This document shows positions 20,933-33,700 of a stretch of DNA of 64,000 nt, piece after piece. Positions within the stretch are counted from its first letter, which is position 1. The number at the start of each line of letters is the position of its first letter. Made by a program: the position numbers and the translations under genes. The notes below the pieces were generated by a model. It was not told where the DNA came from and ran no database searches. It saw only the letters and a list, made by a program, of their open reading frames with translations. This DNA comes from Tanypteryx hageni (lineage: Eukaryota; Arthropoda; Insecta; Odonata; Petaluridae): assembly GCA_028673005.1 (NCBI GenBank), contig CM054118.1, positions 64,847,401 to 64,911,400 on the forward strand. Reading direction: 5' to 3'.

Positions 20933-23535
20933 ACTTTCTTTGGAGTTATATATCCCAAAATTTGGTTTGTATCATGATAGCCTTTATAGCAAAGATATTC
21001 AACGAAATTAAATGTGTAAGTTTTAGTAAGGAGTGTAAGCCTCAATTCCATTCTAATCCGAATTCGTTTATCGAATACCTTTGAATAAATCTCATTTTCA
21101 TATCGACATAATATCCCGTTTATTCGTATATGGAATTTTTTCTAAGTTAAAAATGAATGACGACTTGCTCGTTTTATTTTATTGAAATCGGCTACTCCTC
21201 CGATAAAAATGTACTGAACAAATCATATGATATGTAAGAGAACGAGACGACGGTGAAAAATTGAAAATTACAGTTAATGAGATTTAAAAAATAATTCTTT
21301 AAAACAAACTCCTGAACTGTACGAATCTAAAAAAATAGAGGTAAACAGTTAAAATACAAAAAGTTTACGGAAAAATTTGCTTCACCCCAGGGATTTGATA
21401 GCTCAAACAAATGTCTGATGGTTTATGCGCCCCACGAAAACATCGGACCAAAAAGACTATATTGAAACACACACACGCACTCATAGTCAATAGCAAAATA
21501 TATCAAGTTTACGGAAAATTTTTGTTTCACCCCAGGGACTAAAAATTTTCCGTAAACTTGATATATTTTGCTATTGAGTGTGTGTGTGTGTGTGTGTGTT
21601 TGTTTGAATTTAGTCTGTTTGGTCCGTTGTTTTTGTGGGACGCATAAACCATCAGACATTTGTTTGAGATATCAAGTCCCAGGGGTGACACATTTTTCCG
21701 TTAACTTGATATATTTGAACTGTTTACCTCAATTTTTTTGAGATTAGTACGGTTTAGGAGTTTGTTTTAAAGATTCTTTTAAATTTCTTCATCTGTAAAT
21801 TTTCAAAACATATGATATTTGACTATTTCTAAAAATTATCACACTTTCTTTGGAGTTACATATCCAAAAACTTGGTTTGTATCATGTTAGCCTTTTTAGC
21901 AAAGATATTAAACGAAATTTAAATGTGTAAGGCTTAATAAGGAGTGTAAGCCTCAATTCCATTCTAATCCGAATTTGTTTATCGATTACCTTTGAATAAA
22001 TCTCATTTTCATATCGACATAATATCCCGATGCTTTGATTGACAGTAGCAGAATTTCATCACGGCAACCTCGCCGCAGAGGTTATTTTCGAATCATCAGT
22101 CGCCGCCGATGACACATTGAAAAAAATCCTCCTTAATTGCAGTGGAATGTTTCTTCAAAATGATTTATAATTCGATAAAAGTGAAATGATAAAATATGCC
22201 TTAACCCTTCCTGAGTTTCAGATGTGTAGTCTCTTATTTGTACCAAGTAATAGAGCCGATTTCACTTGCAGAATCCATAGAAAAATCCTTTCTTATGGCT
22301 ATGAACTGAATCTTTGTCTTTAATTCGGCAATTGAGGGTTATTTTTCTTAAGGTGAAGACTTGGAAACCAAAACTATGCATAAAAAAGTATGGCGTTATC
22401 CATGAACATGGATAAAATTAGCACGTTTTATATTTCTTTAACCGTTGCCTAACCGCATCGGTAAATCTTTCGAAACTCAAACTTTTCAAGAATAACAGGC
22501 ATGTACTTTCAAAATTTACGACTTTACGACCTTCGGAGATATAAAAATCTTAAAAATTAAAGAATTATAACTAAATGAACGAATAAAATTCGAAAAAAAC
22601 TGGTCATAGTCATCCCATATGCATCAACCAAACTCGCTTTTAGGGCACAGCCCAAGCAGCTACTTGTGCGGGCACACGGCGGAGTGGACGCGTCAACACT
22701 CTTTGCCTTTCGTCCTTGCACTTAATGAGTTCAGTTCAGGCCACACGCCATATGAAACATCGGACCAGCTAATGTATGGAGGTAGTTCACTGAAGTATAT
22801 ATACACCAGTTTTTAGCGCATGTACAGCAGCGTTATCTAACATTTGAATCGTGCTTTCTGAAGAAGTGTTCATACAATCTTAGTAGTTTGAAACAAAATT
22901 ACACGCGGATCAAATTTATCCTTCAAACGGATATTGAAAATCCGTAATTGGAAATAAAATTATAGCATTAAATGCATTCCGAAGTAGTTAGTTCGCATCG
23001 AGACTCAAGCTGTTTTGCCTGAATTCGGCAGTTTACAATACTTCCTCGTAGACTATGTTGAAGGTCTCGCTGTTTGAAGAAGCAATGTACACGTAAGTGG
23101 ACCACGACAACTTTTAGCAAGTGACTTTGGGCCTTATTAATAGCATTGCAAAAGAAACCGGAAATGGAAGGCGTTCGAATTTAAAGTGATAGTTTCTTGA
23201 AATCGGCTACTCCTTCGATAAAAATGTACTGAACAAAACAGATGCTATTTGACCAGTTCTGCAAGTTTTGGGTGAAGACATTTTGTTAGACGTGATCTTT
23301 TACGAGATATAAAGAAAAGTTCATTTTTTGTCTCTTATAAAGTAGCACTCCCGACTAGGCTACGTAAACCATTTATGTCATTTACTTATTTTCTTTGCCC
23401 TTATATCCTAAATACCAAATTTCATGAATATCTGTCCAGTAGTTTCGGAGATGAAACCTGCGGACGGACTTTGACGGTCAGACAAGACGAGACCATAAGG
23501 CGTTCTATTTTACTTTTTGTAAAGAACGCCTAAAA
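20933..23535 (-). repeat. Composite repeat, deleted copy (reverse orientation of 41757-45745)
   Basis: It matches 41757-45745 in reverse orientation along nearly its whole length: the end hairpin AGGCGTTC..GAACGCCT near 23495-23525, the block CGGCTACTCC(T/C)TCGATAAA, the block around GGTCCGATGTTTCATATGGC, the TCATCGGCGGCGACTGATGA block and the long palindrome. The transposase-coding part (42171-43361) is missing except for the last few dozen bases after its stop; an unrelated or highly diverged 220 bp takes its place at about 22990-23210. Confidence 0.8.
21300..21775. repeat. About 475-bp palindrome with (GT)n inside the arms
   Basis: It is symmetric around 21533. Inner arms 21488-21526 / 21541-21579 (ATATATCAAGTTTACGGAAA and complement) are near perfect. 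Outer arms include GTCTGATGGTTTATGCG and an (AC)/(GT) tract of unequal length. The equivalent palindrome in the second copy lies at 44524-45000. Confidence 0.85.
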
Positions 23536-23681
23536 CGTCATATTAAATGTTGGGAAAGGATATTGTAATTGCTTAGGAACGGTGAATTAATTTAAAGAGT
23601 TAAGGAGAGAGCGTGGCGGACAAAGAGATAAATTGAAAAACAATTAACGTTGGAGACAATTGATGGTGCATGTGGACTCAC

Positions 23682-23747
23682 CGGATCAGCTGTTCTCCTC
23701 CTCTCGCAAATGACGTTCACGAAGACAGACGAAGGTCCTTCTACGCC
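23682..23747 (-). CDS. Cadherin exon C (22-codon microexon, EC1)
   Basis: 66 bp, phase 0 at both ends; acceptor CCGCAAAG, donor GTGAGTCCA. It encodes residues 73-94 (GVEGPSSVFVNVICERRR..), the strand-F part of EC1. The single Cys is placed to pair with the N-terminal Cys of exon A. The exon follows LDKE of exon B and precedes the DxNDN motif of exon D, which confirms order and frame. Confidence 0.85.
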
Positions 23748-24045
23748 CTTTGCGGTGGAGAGAAAAACAGACATTAATCATCTTAAATTACCACTTGGGC
23801 AGGCAGACACCATTACTAATGGGGTCCTGCCACTACCATCTCCAGCGTCACAACCGTATGCATCGGAGTGAATGTAAAACATAATCTTGCTCATCAACGC
23901 AAAAACGAAGGAAATCAGAGGCTCAATCCAGCCTGATCTTCTAAAATCCGTGACTTTTTTGTGACATATTTTGTACCCTATCCGAACACATTTTTTAATG
24001 TATACCTTACGGATCATATAATAATCATAGGGAGAAAAATACATG
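23748..24045. other. Intron next to exon C, nothing recognised
   Basis: No supported feature. Confidence 0.35.
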
Positions 24046-24385
24046 GTTTTTAGGCGTTTCTTACCATCGAAGTGGTACTAGCGGAACGCCTTATGGGCAT
24101 GTCTCCTCCGTTCGTCCGCATGTTTAATCTCCGAAACTACTAGGCGGATTTTAATTAAATTGGGTACGCGTGTTCCACATTGAAATTTACCTCCCAATTG
24201 TGATTTTGAACTGCATCCGTCATTTAGAACTGCCACTTTAAATAGATACTACTTTAATAAATTTTTACTCGTACCTCGTTAAACGGCGCCCATCTAGCAG
24301 CAATTAATAGCATACTTTATCGGCAAACAGTAAATAAAAAAGCAATATTTTTCTCTCCCATGCCATTGTATGATCTGTGAAGTAC
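24046..24385. repeat. About 300-bp repeat with AGGCGTTC-type end hairpin, copy 1
   Basis: It starts with the hairpin TAGGCGTTTCTTACC..GGAACGCCTTATGG, then TTCGTCCGCATGTTTAATCTC and CTACTAGGCGGATTT. It matches 40355-40650 in reverse orientation up to CTCTCCCA..ATGATCTGT. Its first 130 bp also resemble the end of the composite repeats. Confidence 0.7.
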
Positions 24386-25012
24386 AAATTTAAAAAATGT
24401 ATTCGAATAATAAAGTTCTTGATTCAATAAATATGACTCGTTGTAAATATGCAAACATGGAAGGCTGCACTGAATGTTTACGATACTTATCCCGTATCTT
24501 TCTGCTTCCTATTAACAGAAGTACATATAGCCGGAAAGCCCGCTTCATCTACCTGCCTATCATGCATACTACTGAATAAATGTTTCTCCTATGTTTCAAC
24601 AGCCAGCGGCAAAATTGGTGAGTTATACCTTCCCCTTTCATGCTTCTTGTTTCATCAGTGTGTGGCATGCTTTAAAGTTATAAGCGCTCGAGTTATTGGT
24701 GGATTCAAGGGGGACATTGGATATCCCCACTGCCCTTCCTTGGATGCATTCTTAAACCCATTATGTGCAAAATCCATTGTCCGCATGGCAAGGAAAAGAA
24801 AAATTCTGTTAGGGTTGGGATTTTCACAGTACATATACTGCCGTCGGCAGCGGGGGATATTAAGAGGAGGGGAGGTTCTTCCTTAGGGAACTTTTTGATC
24901 CACCCCTGGCTCGAGTTATAGGCTTACTGTATATCTTGAAGATAGTAAATTCGAGAGTAAAATCACCGCAAATCGAAATGAATTGGGCATCAAATATTAA
25001 TAAAAGGCAATG

Positions 25013-25036
25013 TGTGTGTGTGTGTGTGTGTGTGTG
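25013..25036. repeat. (TG)n microsatellite
   Basis: A pure TG dinucleotide run. Confidence 0.95.
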
Positions 25037-25149
25037 GACAGCATATATAGAAAACCAAGAAACTTGGAGACTAAAAACTTGGTACACTTATTAATGAGAC
25101 CATGAAGATGTGCACCTCGGAGCCAGAATTTTTATTTTTGTTGGGAGGG

Positions 25150-25560
25150 GGGAAGTGGAGGGGGGTGCCATTTTCCATAAGATAACACGTAAAAATCGAT
25201 TTTTCGACTTGCAGGTTTTTACTCTTTTGCAAATTAAAATTAGAAAGAACTGACCTACGATATTCAGACCTAGACCATTTTAAAGTAAAATAAATATCGT
25301 TTCTTATTCTTATCGTCACATTTTGCCTACAATACAAAATTGCTCAAGTTCTACGTTTAAATCATATTAATTTGAAAAAATTAAACTTTTTAACCATATC
25401 TTGCCTTGCTGACCGTGTCATTGTTAACCCTCGAGATTGTATTGTCGCCTTAACCCTTATAATTACTATATGCGTAAGGAATGCTTGCTTTGAATGCTTG
25501 AATACGAGAGAGAAGGAGAGAGAGTGGAAGAAAGAAAGAGACAGATGGGGAGAGAGAGAC
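25150..25560. repeat. Interspersed repeat, copy 1 (paralogue of 36310-36780)
   Basis: Blocks CCATAAGATAACACGTAAAA, CTTTTGCAAATTAAAATTAG, CGTTTCTTATTCT and TGCTTGAATACGAGAGAGA recur in the same order at 36310-36780. This copy lacks the hairpin element inserted in the other, so it shows the empty site. Confidence 0.7.
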
Positions 25561-25567
25561 CAAATTA

Positions 25568-25680
25568 AATGTTCCATGAATTAAAAATAATTTTGGGCGA
25601 ATAAGAAATGTATAGCGTGATGTATTTCTTTGTCATACAAGTTCTATTCGCCCAAAACTATTTTTATTCTCTGGAACACT
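25568..25680. repeat. MITE-like hairpin (about 113 bp)
   Basis: Arms GTTCCATGAATTAAAAATA..TTTTGGGCGAATA (25568-25607) and TATTCGCCCAAAAC..TATTTTTATTC..GGAAC (25639-25680) are inverted with a few mismatches. Confidence 0.65.
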
Positions 25681-28033
25681 CAATTATGTGAATTATATAG
25701 TTATTGTTTACTTTTTAGTGTTTATAAAAGTTGGTTTTATTTCAGTTTAAACTTAATACTTAATTTACGCATACCAGTTATATTTGACGGGCAATTACGC
25801 TAGTTTTATATAAAATAAGAAAATCGGTAATTGCACCAGGAATTCAACCTCTGCTATAAACTATCCATAACATTTAATGGATGATTCACGTTTCCCCGTT
25901 TCCTGATGAGTCCTTGGCCTATAACACTTGCGTGTCCATTTTATGTGTATGGCACATTCTTACTTATTGTTAGCCGAGTTATTTTAACAACAACGCAGCT
26001 GGGTGAGAGATTGCTCTGAGGATTTTGTCAATGAGGTTAATGTAGAAAAATGAAGTTATGGATGCATCCAAACCAAGAAAAAACAAAAACTAACAGATTT
26101 TTCCGGTTAAGAAAGATAGGTTTGATAGAGCCGAGTTTAAATATACATTCTATATTAATTGCTACTGTTTTGTGTTATCAAACGTAATTAAGTTTAACCT
26201 TAAAACCAGTTCATGCAATAATAAAGTAATATAGTAATAATAAGTAAAGGTGAAATAAATGTTTTCTGGTGCTATGAGAAACAATTAACTTTCCATAAAC
26301 ATTTTACGTTAGAGTATTTTTAAAAAAATTCAATTGGAAGTATGTTCTGGAAAAATCCGTCGAACTGAATGAGTAAATTTTGTGCGAAAGTTTTTTCAAA
26401 GAATTTTTGGTCGTTGACGTAATCCAGGCAGCCCTCTATCCAGCCGCAGAGAATTTTATCGGTGGTATCCATCTCATGAAAAGGTATTTTCGTTGGAGTC
26501 TTGGGATCAGAGGCGGGCGACAATCGCCCCAAAAGAACAATATCGCCTTTGTTTGCCGCGATTAACTCTGCGATATGTTTTCTCGATTGTCGAAGTAGAG
26601 CTTTTGCTATGTTAGCTAGATGTCTCTATTGCCCTTCGTCTCTTATCGTGCAAGGCCCGCTCACGCGTGCCTGCGTTTTGTACGTCTCTTGGCTAGAAAA
26701 TAGACCGCACAATACCCGCCATTCTGGACTGTCTTTTGTTTTAGGGATTCGATTGGAACGACAACAATAAAACAGTCTCAGCATTGTCGCGCGGTCGATG
26801 CGACATCTCCTCGCGATAATTTCTTTTTTGTTTCTCTTTCTCTCTCTCTACTTCCCTAGGCAATTAAACGGTCTGGCAGGCGCGTAAATCGGCGTGGAGA
26901 TCGAAAAAGATTACTTTTTCGAATGGCCTTCGGGAAGAGGCAAGACAAAGGAGAAGTTCTCACAGAAACTCAGAATTTAAGACATTTTTGCCTCTTAAAT
27001 AGTGCCTCCAATCTGCACGGTAAGCACTCTGTGAATAAATAATTTAAATCTTGAAATTAATCCGTGACGAAATGGGTCGACGAACCCTCGTTTAAGCGAA
27101 GTGTTTCGTGAAATTTTTTCTTAGATCGGTACTAACCCTTGAGAAAGCATTCACGCACATTATTCACGCCGAACTACAATTTCCTCTTCCTTTTCTGTTA
27201 ATCATCACTACTCATGCGGCTAGTGAAGCTATCGCCTATACAAATGTGTATTATAGACGTGCGCACAGCGTGTCGAATCATTCAGTTGATGGACGCCACT
27301 TTCACATCTTTAAAATGGAGCATTTTAAAGGATGATGTACGCTGCCAAAACATTAATTTTAGGCAAGGGAACAGAGTAATGATTGACACTGAATGTTAAG
27401 CAATTTTATCGATCGCTTATATGTACATTTAAAAATGTATGTATCGTTGTGTAAATTTGCTTTTTATTTTCGATTTTCATTCTAGATTGAAAGGCGTTAT
27501 TGATGTTCCATACCTTTTCAGATCATGCGCGGGGGATTTTTAGTTTTAGATGCAATAACTTGGGAAGAGTGGACTAGAACTCTTTGGAGATTACGATCCC
27601 AGTAAATACTTAAGCAATTTCGAAGCATTAACAACTTTTTCTCATAACGGTTATCAAGACAACTTCTTGTTCTCGTGTGTCTAATTTCTTATCGGGACAC
27701 TTTCATTCAAAGCAGTGCGCTAGAAAAATTCTTTGGAGAGTACTTCAGAAAAACCGAAAGAAATGTACCTAATGGAAATGAGACGAATAAGATAGAGACA
27801 CAATGATTACATCACCCGAACACGCCGAATTGCATGGAAGAAAAAAACATTGTTAGTGTTAATGAATATCTTTTGTGGATTTTTTTACAAAATTTATTTT
27901 TGAATTGTGCTTTTTTCAAATGTATTGTAAGAAAGTTAGGTCTTTATCCGTGAAGTTTTACAGATTGAAACCTATGGATTGGAAATGAGGATTAAGCTTC
28001 CCAAAAATGCATTTCATAATCTTATCAATGATC
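25681..28033. other. Intron sequence, nothing firmly recognised
   Basis: 2.3 kb of the intron between exons B and C. 26560-26830 is less AT-rich than its surroundings and has short unrelated ORFs on both strands, with no motif I can name. Confidence 0.35.
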
Positions 28034-28041
28034 GCGTATAG

Positions 28042-28304
28042 CAGGGGTGTCCAACCTACGGCCCGCAAAGGGTTTTTTCGCGGCCCACTAAGCTATGATG
28101 AAAAAGCAATCCGAAACATTTAACACATACATTCATACATTATTATGAAAATTTTTGATAATAAAGATTTTAACATTGAAGCGTCAGCTATATTTAGACT
28201 CGATTTCCACTTATACGGCATCTCGGAATCCGATTTAAACTATAATACTACCCGCAGAAGAATTGGCACCTTCCAATGCGGCTCGCCAAAGGTGGACACC
28301 ACCG
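28042..28304. mobile_element. Nonautonomous hAT element (263 bp), CAGGGGTGTCCAACC subfamily
   Basis: Left end CAGGGGTGTCCAACCTACGG; right end a degraded inverted copy (AAGGTGGACACCACCG). Flanking 8-mers GCGTATAG (28034-28041) and GCGTATCG (28305-28312) match at 7 of 8 positions. The internal ATGAAAAAGCAATCCGAAA block is shared with the element at 52758-55525. It lies about 115 bp from exon B. Confidence 0.85.
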
Positions 28305-28426
28305 GCGTATCGAGTTCTTCAGGCACATGTTGCATGGATGGAAATAATAGAAGAGGGCGATCGCCAAATCGAATTTCGCCTGAATAGCAACGCAATGCGT
28401 CGAACTTATTCAGGGGCCACTCTTAC

Positions 28427-28557
28427 CTCTTTGTCCAACCTCCTTGTAAGCGTGAGATTCTTAGTTCCAGGATGGATTCGAACGGGTCCATCCCTCTCTT
28501 TAAGATGCAGAGATATTCCGCCTGCGGCGCCAGCGTCGCCATGGATGCGGAGGATTC
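28427..28557 (-). CDS. Cadherin exon B (EC1 middle)
   Basis: 131 bp; acceptor CTTGTTTTTCAG, donor GTAAGAGTG. The first two bases complete the split Gly codon and 43 codons follow, ending in phase 0. It encodes residues 29-72 of EC1 and finishes with LDKE, the equivalent of the cadherin LDRE calcium motif. The GILRIHGDAG..SLHLKERD pattern resembles EC1 of protocadherin-15-type proteins. Confidence 0.88.
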
Positions 28558-30588
28558 CTGAAAAACAAGTGATATTAACGAAAGAGTAACGAAATTTATG
28601 TCTTTATCTTTCGTTTTTTCTTCTCTTGCCAGATCTTAAAGTGTGAACTTTCATAAAATTCATAAAATTAATTCAGATCGGAAATTTCATCAAGCTCTTC
28701 AATTTTAAAAGAAGCATCAGTCTCGAAAAATGGACTTAGGTCGATAACATAAATAGCCGCGTAGATATAATATAATTAGCCACAAATTCCATTCCAGTAT
28801 TTTTAGAAAGAAAAATGCATGCCAAGACCAATAAAGTTAAGACGAAGATAGATAATTTTAGGTCGAGGACTGTGAATCACCAACGTTTCTCTGAATAAAA
28901 ATTCAAAAGAATCGTTTAAGTCTTTCACTTTATGAAGATGGATACATTCATGGAGATATATCTAAATGGCTTCTTCAGAAACATCAACCAAAATTTCTTT
29001 AATAAGAGGAAATTAATTGAATGAAGATAAAAAAAAACTTTAAAATTGCTTTTGCCATTGCCATTACCTTGTGATTAACGAAGAGCCTTGATATACGTGG
29101 CTACATAGTGTCAAGGATTTTATTTAAAATTCACCGTCTCTAAAAGCCACTTCAGAAGCCGTTTAGTTAAGTTCATTCGAGAAAAGCTTTGTCCCTAAAG
29201 CAGTTTTACGCAAATTTAGGACATTTTTCAGCGTTTCTGTTTAGATAGATGAATTTTATTTTAGTAATCATATCATTGTTTTAGCATTTATTATGACTCG
29301 ATAAATTGAGATAAACCATTGTTACAGGATTAAAACTTGCATATTTTCTTTAGATCTTGTCTCAATTTCTTCGCTTGAAAGACTTTGAAGTTTAATTTCT
29401 GTCTATATCTGTATTTCAGATAGTTATACCCTTGTTTGAAGAACGCAAATGTCATTCGTTAAAAACGTAGCTTCTGACGCCGTACGAATTTTGCGCAAGG
29501 TAAATATTTTGTTGTAATTGTCATCGCCATTACAGAACAATGTAGTGGGAATCTTTGAAATCCGGTGTGCTCGACACTGGGTATTTACTTCATACCTTAT
29601 CTTTATATGTTGGATTGTGTTGCTAGAACAAATGATTCTATAATGTGGCGCAATCAATATTAGTGAATATAAATTTAGAACCTGTCGTTTTACGTAGAAA
29701 CCTTTAAAGAAATAACGAGAATAAAACAACAAATTTAATTCTTGATATTTACAGACTCGCTTTCGGGATATCGTTGATATTGTAAAAAACGCCTTTAAAT
29801 TTTACGGAATAGGTTTAATTTAATGGAATTGATTATTTCGGCTTTCCTCTAATTCCTACACAGCATGTTATGTTAACTTCCTCAGCAGTTCAGGTGAACA
29901 CTTTGTTTCAACTGAATATTTTTTTACCGTCCTTTCGATAAATTTCATGAGCGAAAAAAAGATTAACATCTTGGAATTTGATATTTGCGTTAACGTTAGG
30001 GTTGCTGTATTCGAAGACATGAAGAATTTATATTTATCTGAGCGGTAGGCGGATTAAAGTAGGTAGCTATTTGAGAAGCTCATCGAGCGACCTCTGAGGG
30101 AAAAGATCCCACGATTAATTAAATAAATTGATCGAAGCCTCACAGAGGCTGGAAAGAATGCCCCCGAGCAGGACAATGTCCCCATCGAGGGAATCTCATT
30201 TAATTGCGCTTTGTTACAAGGCAGCCACCGGAAAGATAAATACTCCTGTTTAGTTTCACGAAGCCTTTAAGAACACGTTTTCTCCTAAGCCATGTTGTCA
30301 TGGGAATTTCTTTCTCACTTTCTCCCTTTAGGATACGATATGAGGGATATACTTTACTCAGAATGCATAATTTTTCCATAGATTCATCTGTGCGGGATTT
30401 TCACCGTCCTAAAGCGATTCTGAAAAGTAAATTTTTTATAGTCTCCAAAGCTATTATTAAAAATATTTATACTATCGAAATCGCGCTATAAAATTGCTAA
30501 AATTGAATTTTATCTATCCTTTTTAGATAGTCAAGTTTGAATAGTCCATTTTAATCTTTAAGAAATTAACTGCACAGTTTAAACGGTA
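28558..30588. other. Intron between exons A and B, nothing recognised
   Basis: AT-rich; no element ends, ORFs or RNA genes supported. Confidence 0.4.
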
Positions 30589-30601
30589 TATATAAGTCGA
30601 T

Positions 30602-30701
30602 AAAGATGAAATACTCCTTTAGTCAAACAATTAATTGTTTGGCTAAAGGAGTATTTCACCTTTATTAATCTTAGCCAAAGTTATTGAGCTACTATCAATT
30701 A
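30602..30701. mobile_element. Small hairpin element, copy 1 (about 100 bp)
   Basis: The inverted arms GAAATACTCCTTTAG.CAAAC / GTTTGGCTAAAGGAGTATTTC sit at the left, followed by TAGCCAAAGTTATTGAGCTACTAT. Flanking direct repeats TATAAGTCGAT (30591-30601 and 30702-30712) make an 11-13-bp target duplication. The second copy at 36333-36438 has the same layout and its own, different, target duplication. No class I know fits. Confidence 0.8.
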
Positions 30702-30712
30702 TATAAGTCGAT

Positions 30713-33700
30713 GTTTGTTTCGATGTTATGATTCAAGCTGAAGGCATTTATAAGTAGGAAAAATAATGCACACACAGAATATTGTGTTTAAAATTTAAAC
30801 GGACACTTATGGGCTAATAAAATAATAAGTTTTTAATGATCTTATTTGTGAAATTTCTAGGAAATGAGAATCACCGAAAGTATATTCTAAAGAAAGTTTT
30901 TTAAAAATCTACTTTCGGTGAATTCCCACTGAAGACGGCTGCATTACAGCCGAAATGCGCATCTGGTTTTTCATAACCTTGTTGTGGCTCTTGGAGATAC
31001 CTGAGATAGTGCTTTTTTAATCTTTTAATTTTTAAGTTCTCCAATAAAGATTTTTGAGCGATTTGTGTGCATAATTGCGTGAAAGATATCACTGGGTGAG
31101 CGATATTCATCTGCAACATTACCTATACTAGTACCTCAAAAATGAACATCTTGCAAACGAAATAGTGCCCGTGTTAAAATATCCCAATTGGCAGGGAGTA
31201 GTCACAGCAATCGTAAACTCGTGTGAATAGTTAATTTTTTAAAATTATGTAGCGACCTTGTGATTGTTTTTCAGATAATAGGAGCTTTATTTTCAAAAGT
31301 TAATCGCTCTTTCTGCTTTCCCTTTGCGCCATCTGTCTGAAAATTTTGTAAATCAGCGAAAGAACTATTCGGAGACGAAATATTTTAAAAATGTTTTGCG
31401 GCATTCAAGCTCTTCTTTTTGCGTAACCCATTTAGGACTTGAAAAAGTCAGTCTATCGCTCGTATTATAGTGAGAGGCAATAAGTCCTCGGTGCCAGAGA
31501 TACCGAGCAACGGATCCTTGCTTTAGTTGACACTAGGAGGAGAAGATGGATTAGTTAATCCACCGTAATAATCGGTGACATTGTGGTTTTTTTTAGAGGG
31601 CGAGGTAGAGAGGCGCCGGTTGGGCAACAACGGAAGAAGAAGATGACTGGCTATAATGCGGCTCGGGGCGGTTTTGCCTTTTGGCAGGAAGTGATACGAC
31701 GACCAACGCCTCTTCAGATTGCATGATTCGCTTCTTTGGATTTTTTTCCTTCGGACAAATGAACTGCGTGAGGCGTAGCTCTTGAAATAAAGCCTCCATG
31801 GTTCGGAGATTACGCGATTATCCACTCTTAGTGTCCTTATCCGAAGCGGCGCCCGAAAAATCGACAAAATGTGGCCATGGCGAAGGATAAGGAATGCGTG
31901 CCGCTTTGGAGTTTAGAAAAAATGTGCCAAGGACCATCTCTCCTTCTATCTCTCTCTCTCCCTCATGCCCGTAAAGGTGGCGTGCTTCTAGTGAAGGATA
32001 TTTTCGCTCATTGGTCGAAATTGACCTTAAAAATGGATAAAGCGTTAACAATGGACGGAGTGTTAAAGAATAGATCAGATACGGTTGTGTCATAATAGCT
32101 CGTATTTTTGGCGCTTAATAAATATTTCCGCGCATGTTTATTTTTTTTAAAATTGGTGTATTGTGGGAAAATGATCGCCAAAGATCTTTCTTTCGCATTC
32201 GTTCACTGCATTTGGACACATTTCCCCTTTTTTATATTTAATCTTATCTGATCCTATTCCAATGATCAAATAATTTCTTAATTAGCTTTTAAATGTGATC
32301 CAACATCTAAAGAATGAATTTTCCTCGTATTGTTTACTTCTATAGCTGGTGGCTACACTATTCAATTCTGCAATCTCGATCAAACCATATGTTCTATAAA
32401 GTCCGTGACAGTGGTTTCTCAATGTCGCACAGGCTTCTACAATTATTCGAATGTAAACCTTGCAGTCTTCCAAGATGTGCGACAGGCAAGAGGAACGCTA
32501 GAAATGTATTTCACAGATCTCAAAGTACGCTGAACGTTTCTCGAATCTCTCATAATAACTACGAGAAATATCACACGGTCCCGGTTATATAATATAGTTA
32601 CTTTCTTCCACGCGGAAGACGAATCACTCTGTATGATACTCCCACGGCAAAGTCATTTGCAATATCTTATTTTGAGAACTTCGCTAAAGTCTGCATTTTG
32701 CGTTGCAATCTTGCCGATGGAATTCTGCGATTTTTCCCGTTTCCCATGTTAGTTCTTCCCAAAGGAAATTCGGTGAACTTTGGCAATATATTCACCCAAA
32801 AAAATTATCCTAACCACAGATATTTCAGACATATTTAAACTATACATCATAGCATTGAGTGAGAAAGATTCAACTCCTATAGTGCTTTTCCGTAGTGCTT
32901 CGCGAGTGCGATTTTTACGCCCATATTGGATATATGTATTCATATGAATTTAGCGTCAAGTTTTGCATACAAATACCAATTACTTCAAATTATTAATTTG
33001 AGCCTTTATTTTTTTATGGCAGGGGCTTCATGTAAAAGAAATAGCATTTTCCTCTTAATTTACACATTCAGCTGTTTTAATTAAATAAATAATATTGTGT
33101 TTTTATATATCGCAAAAGTAAATTTTTCTAACGTGAACAGAAAACATTCATATTTTTTATTTTTGGAGTGTTCGTCAAACGGCTACTTAAATATATTTAA
33201 CCATTAGTTATCGTATTACAGTTAATATTTTTATTGATCAAGCGCTTTGGCAAGCAATTTAAACTGAAAAGATATTTATGGAATCATACTAGTCTATCAA
33301 TGAAATAACTATTGGTAGAAATATAAATCATCTATGTATCTTCTACAATTCCACAAAAATTGTGGAAGATAGATGGCTGATTTTTACTTCTATCATGAGT
33401 AAATTCCACAAAGTGAAGCCTGAACTGAAATAACTATTATTCGTGCATAAAATTTAACACAGAAATGGAATACATAACATGTCACCACATCTTTTCAAAA
33501 CTTATATTCCAGAGCTTAAGGGTCGCGTTATATTATAGGGTTATGAGTACTACGTCACGGGTTTCACGAAAATATCCCGACCTCAGTCATTGCATTTTAT
33601 ATGACGCTTTAACGCTATATTCTTACTCTTTGTGAATGAATTTAACATAAAGCAAATTTTTCCGTTCCTTTTTTTTGGGTCGCGTTACATTCGAGGTATC

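Noticed and set aside
24449..24886. 145-codon plus-strand ORF
   Set aside because: No motif, no splice context, cysteine-rich by chance; inside a cadherin intron.
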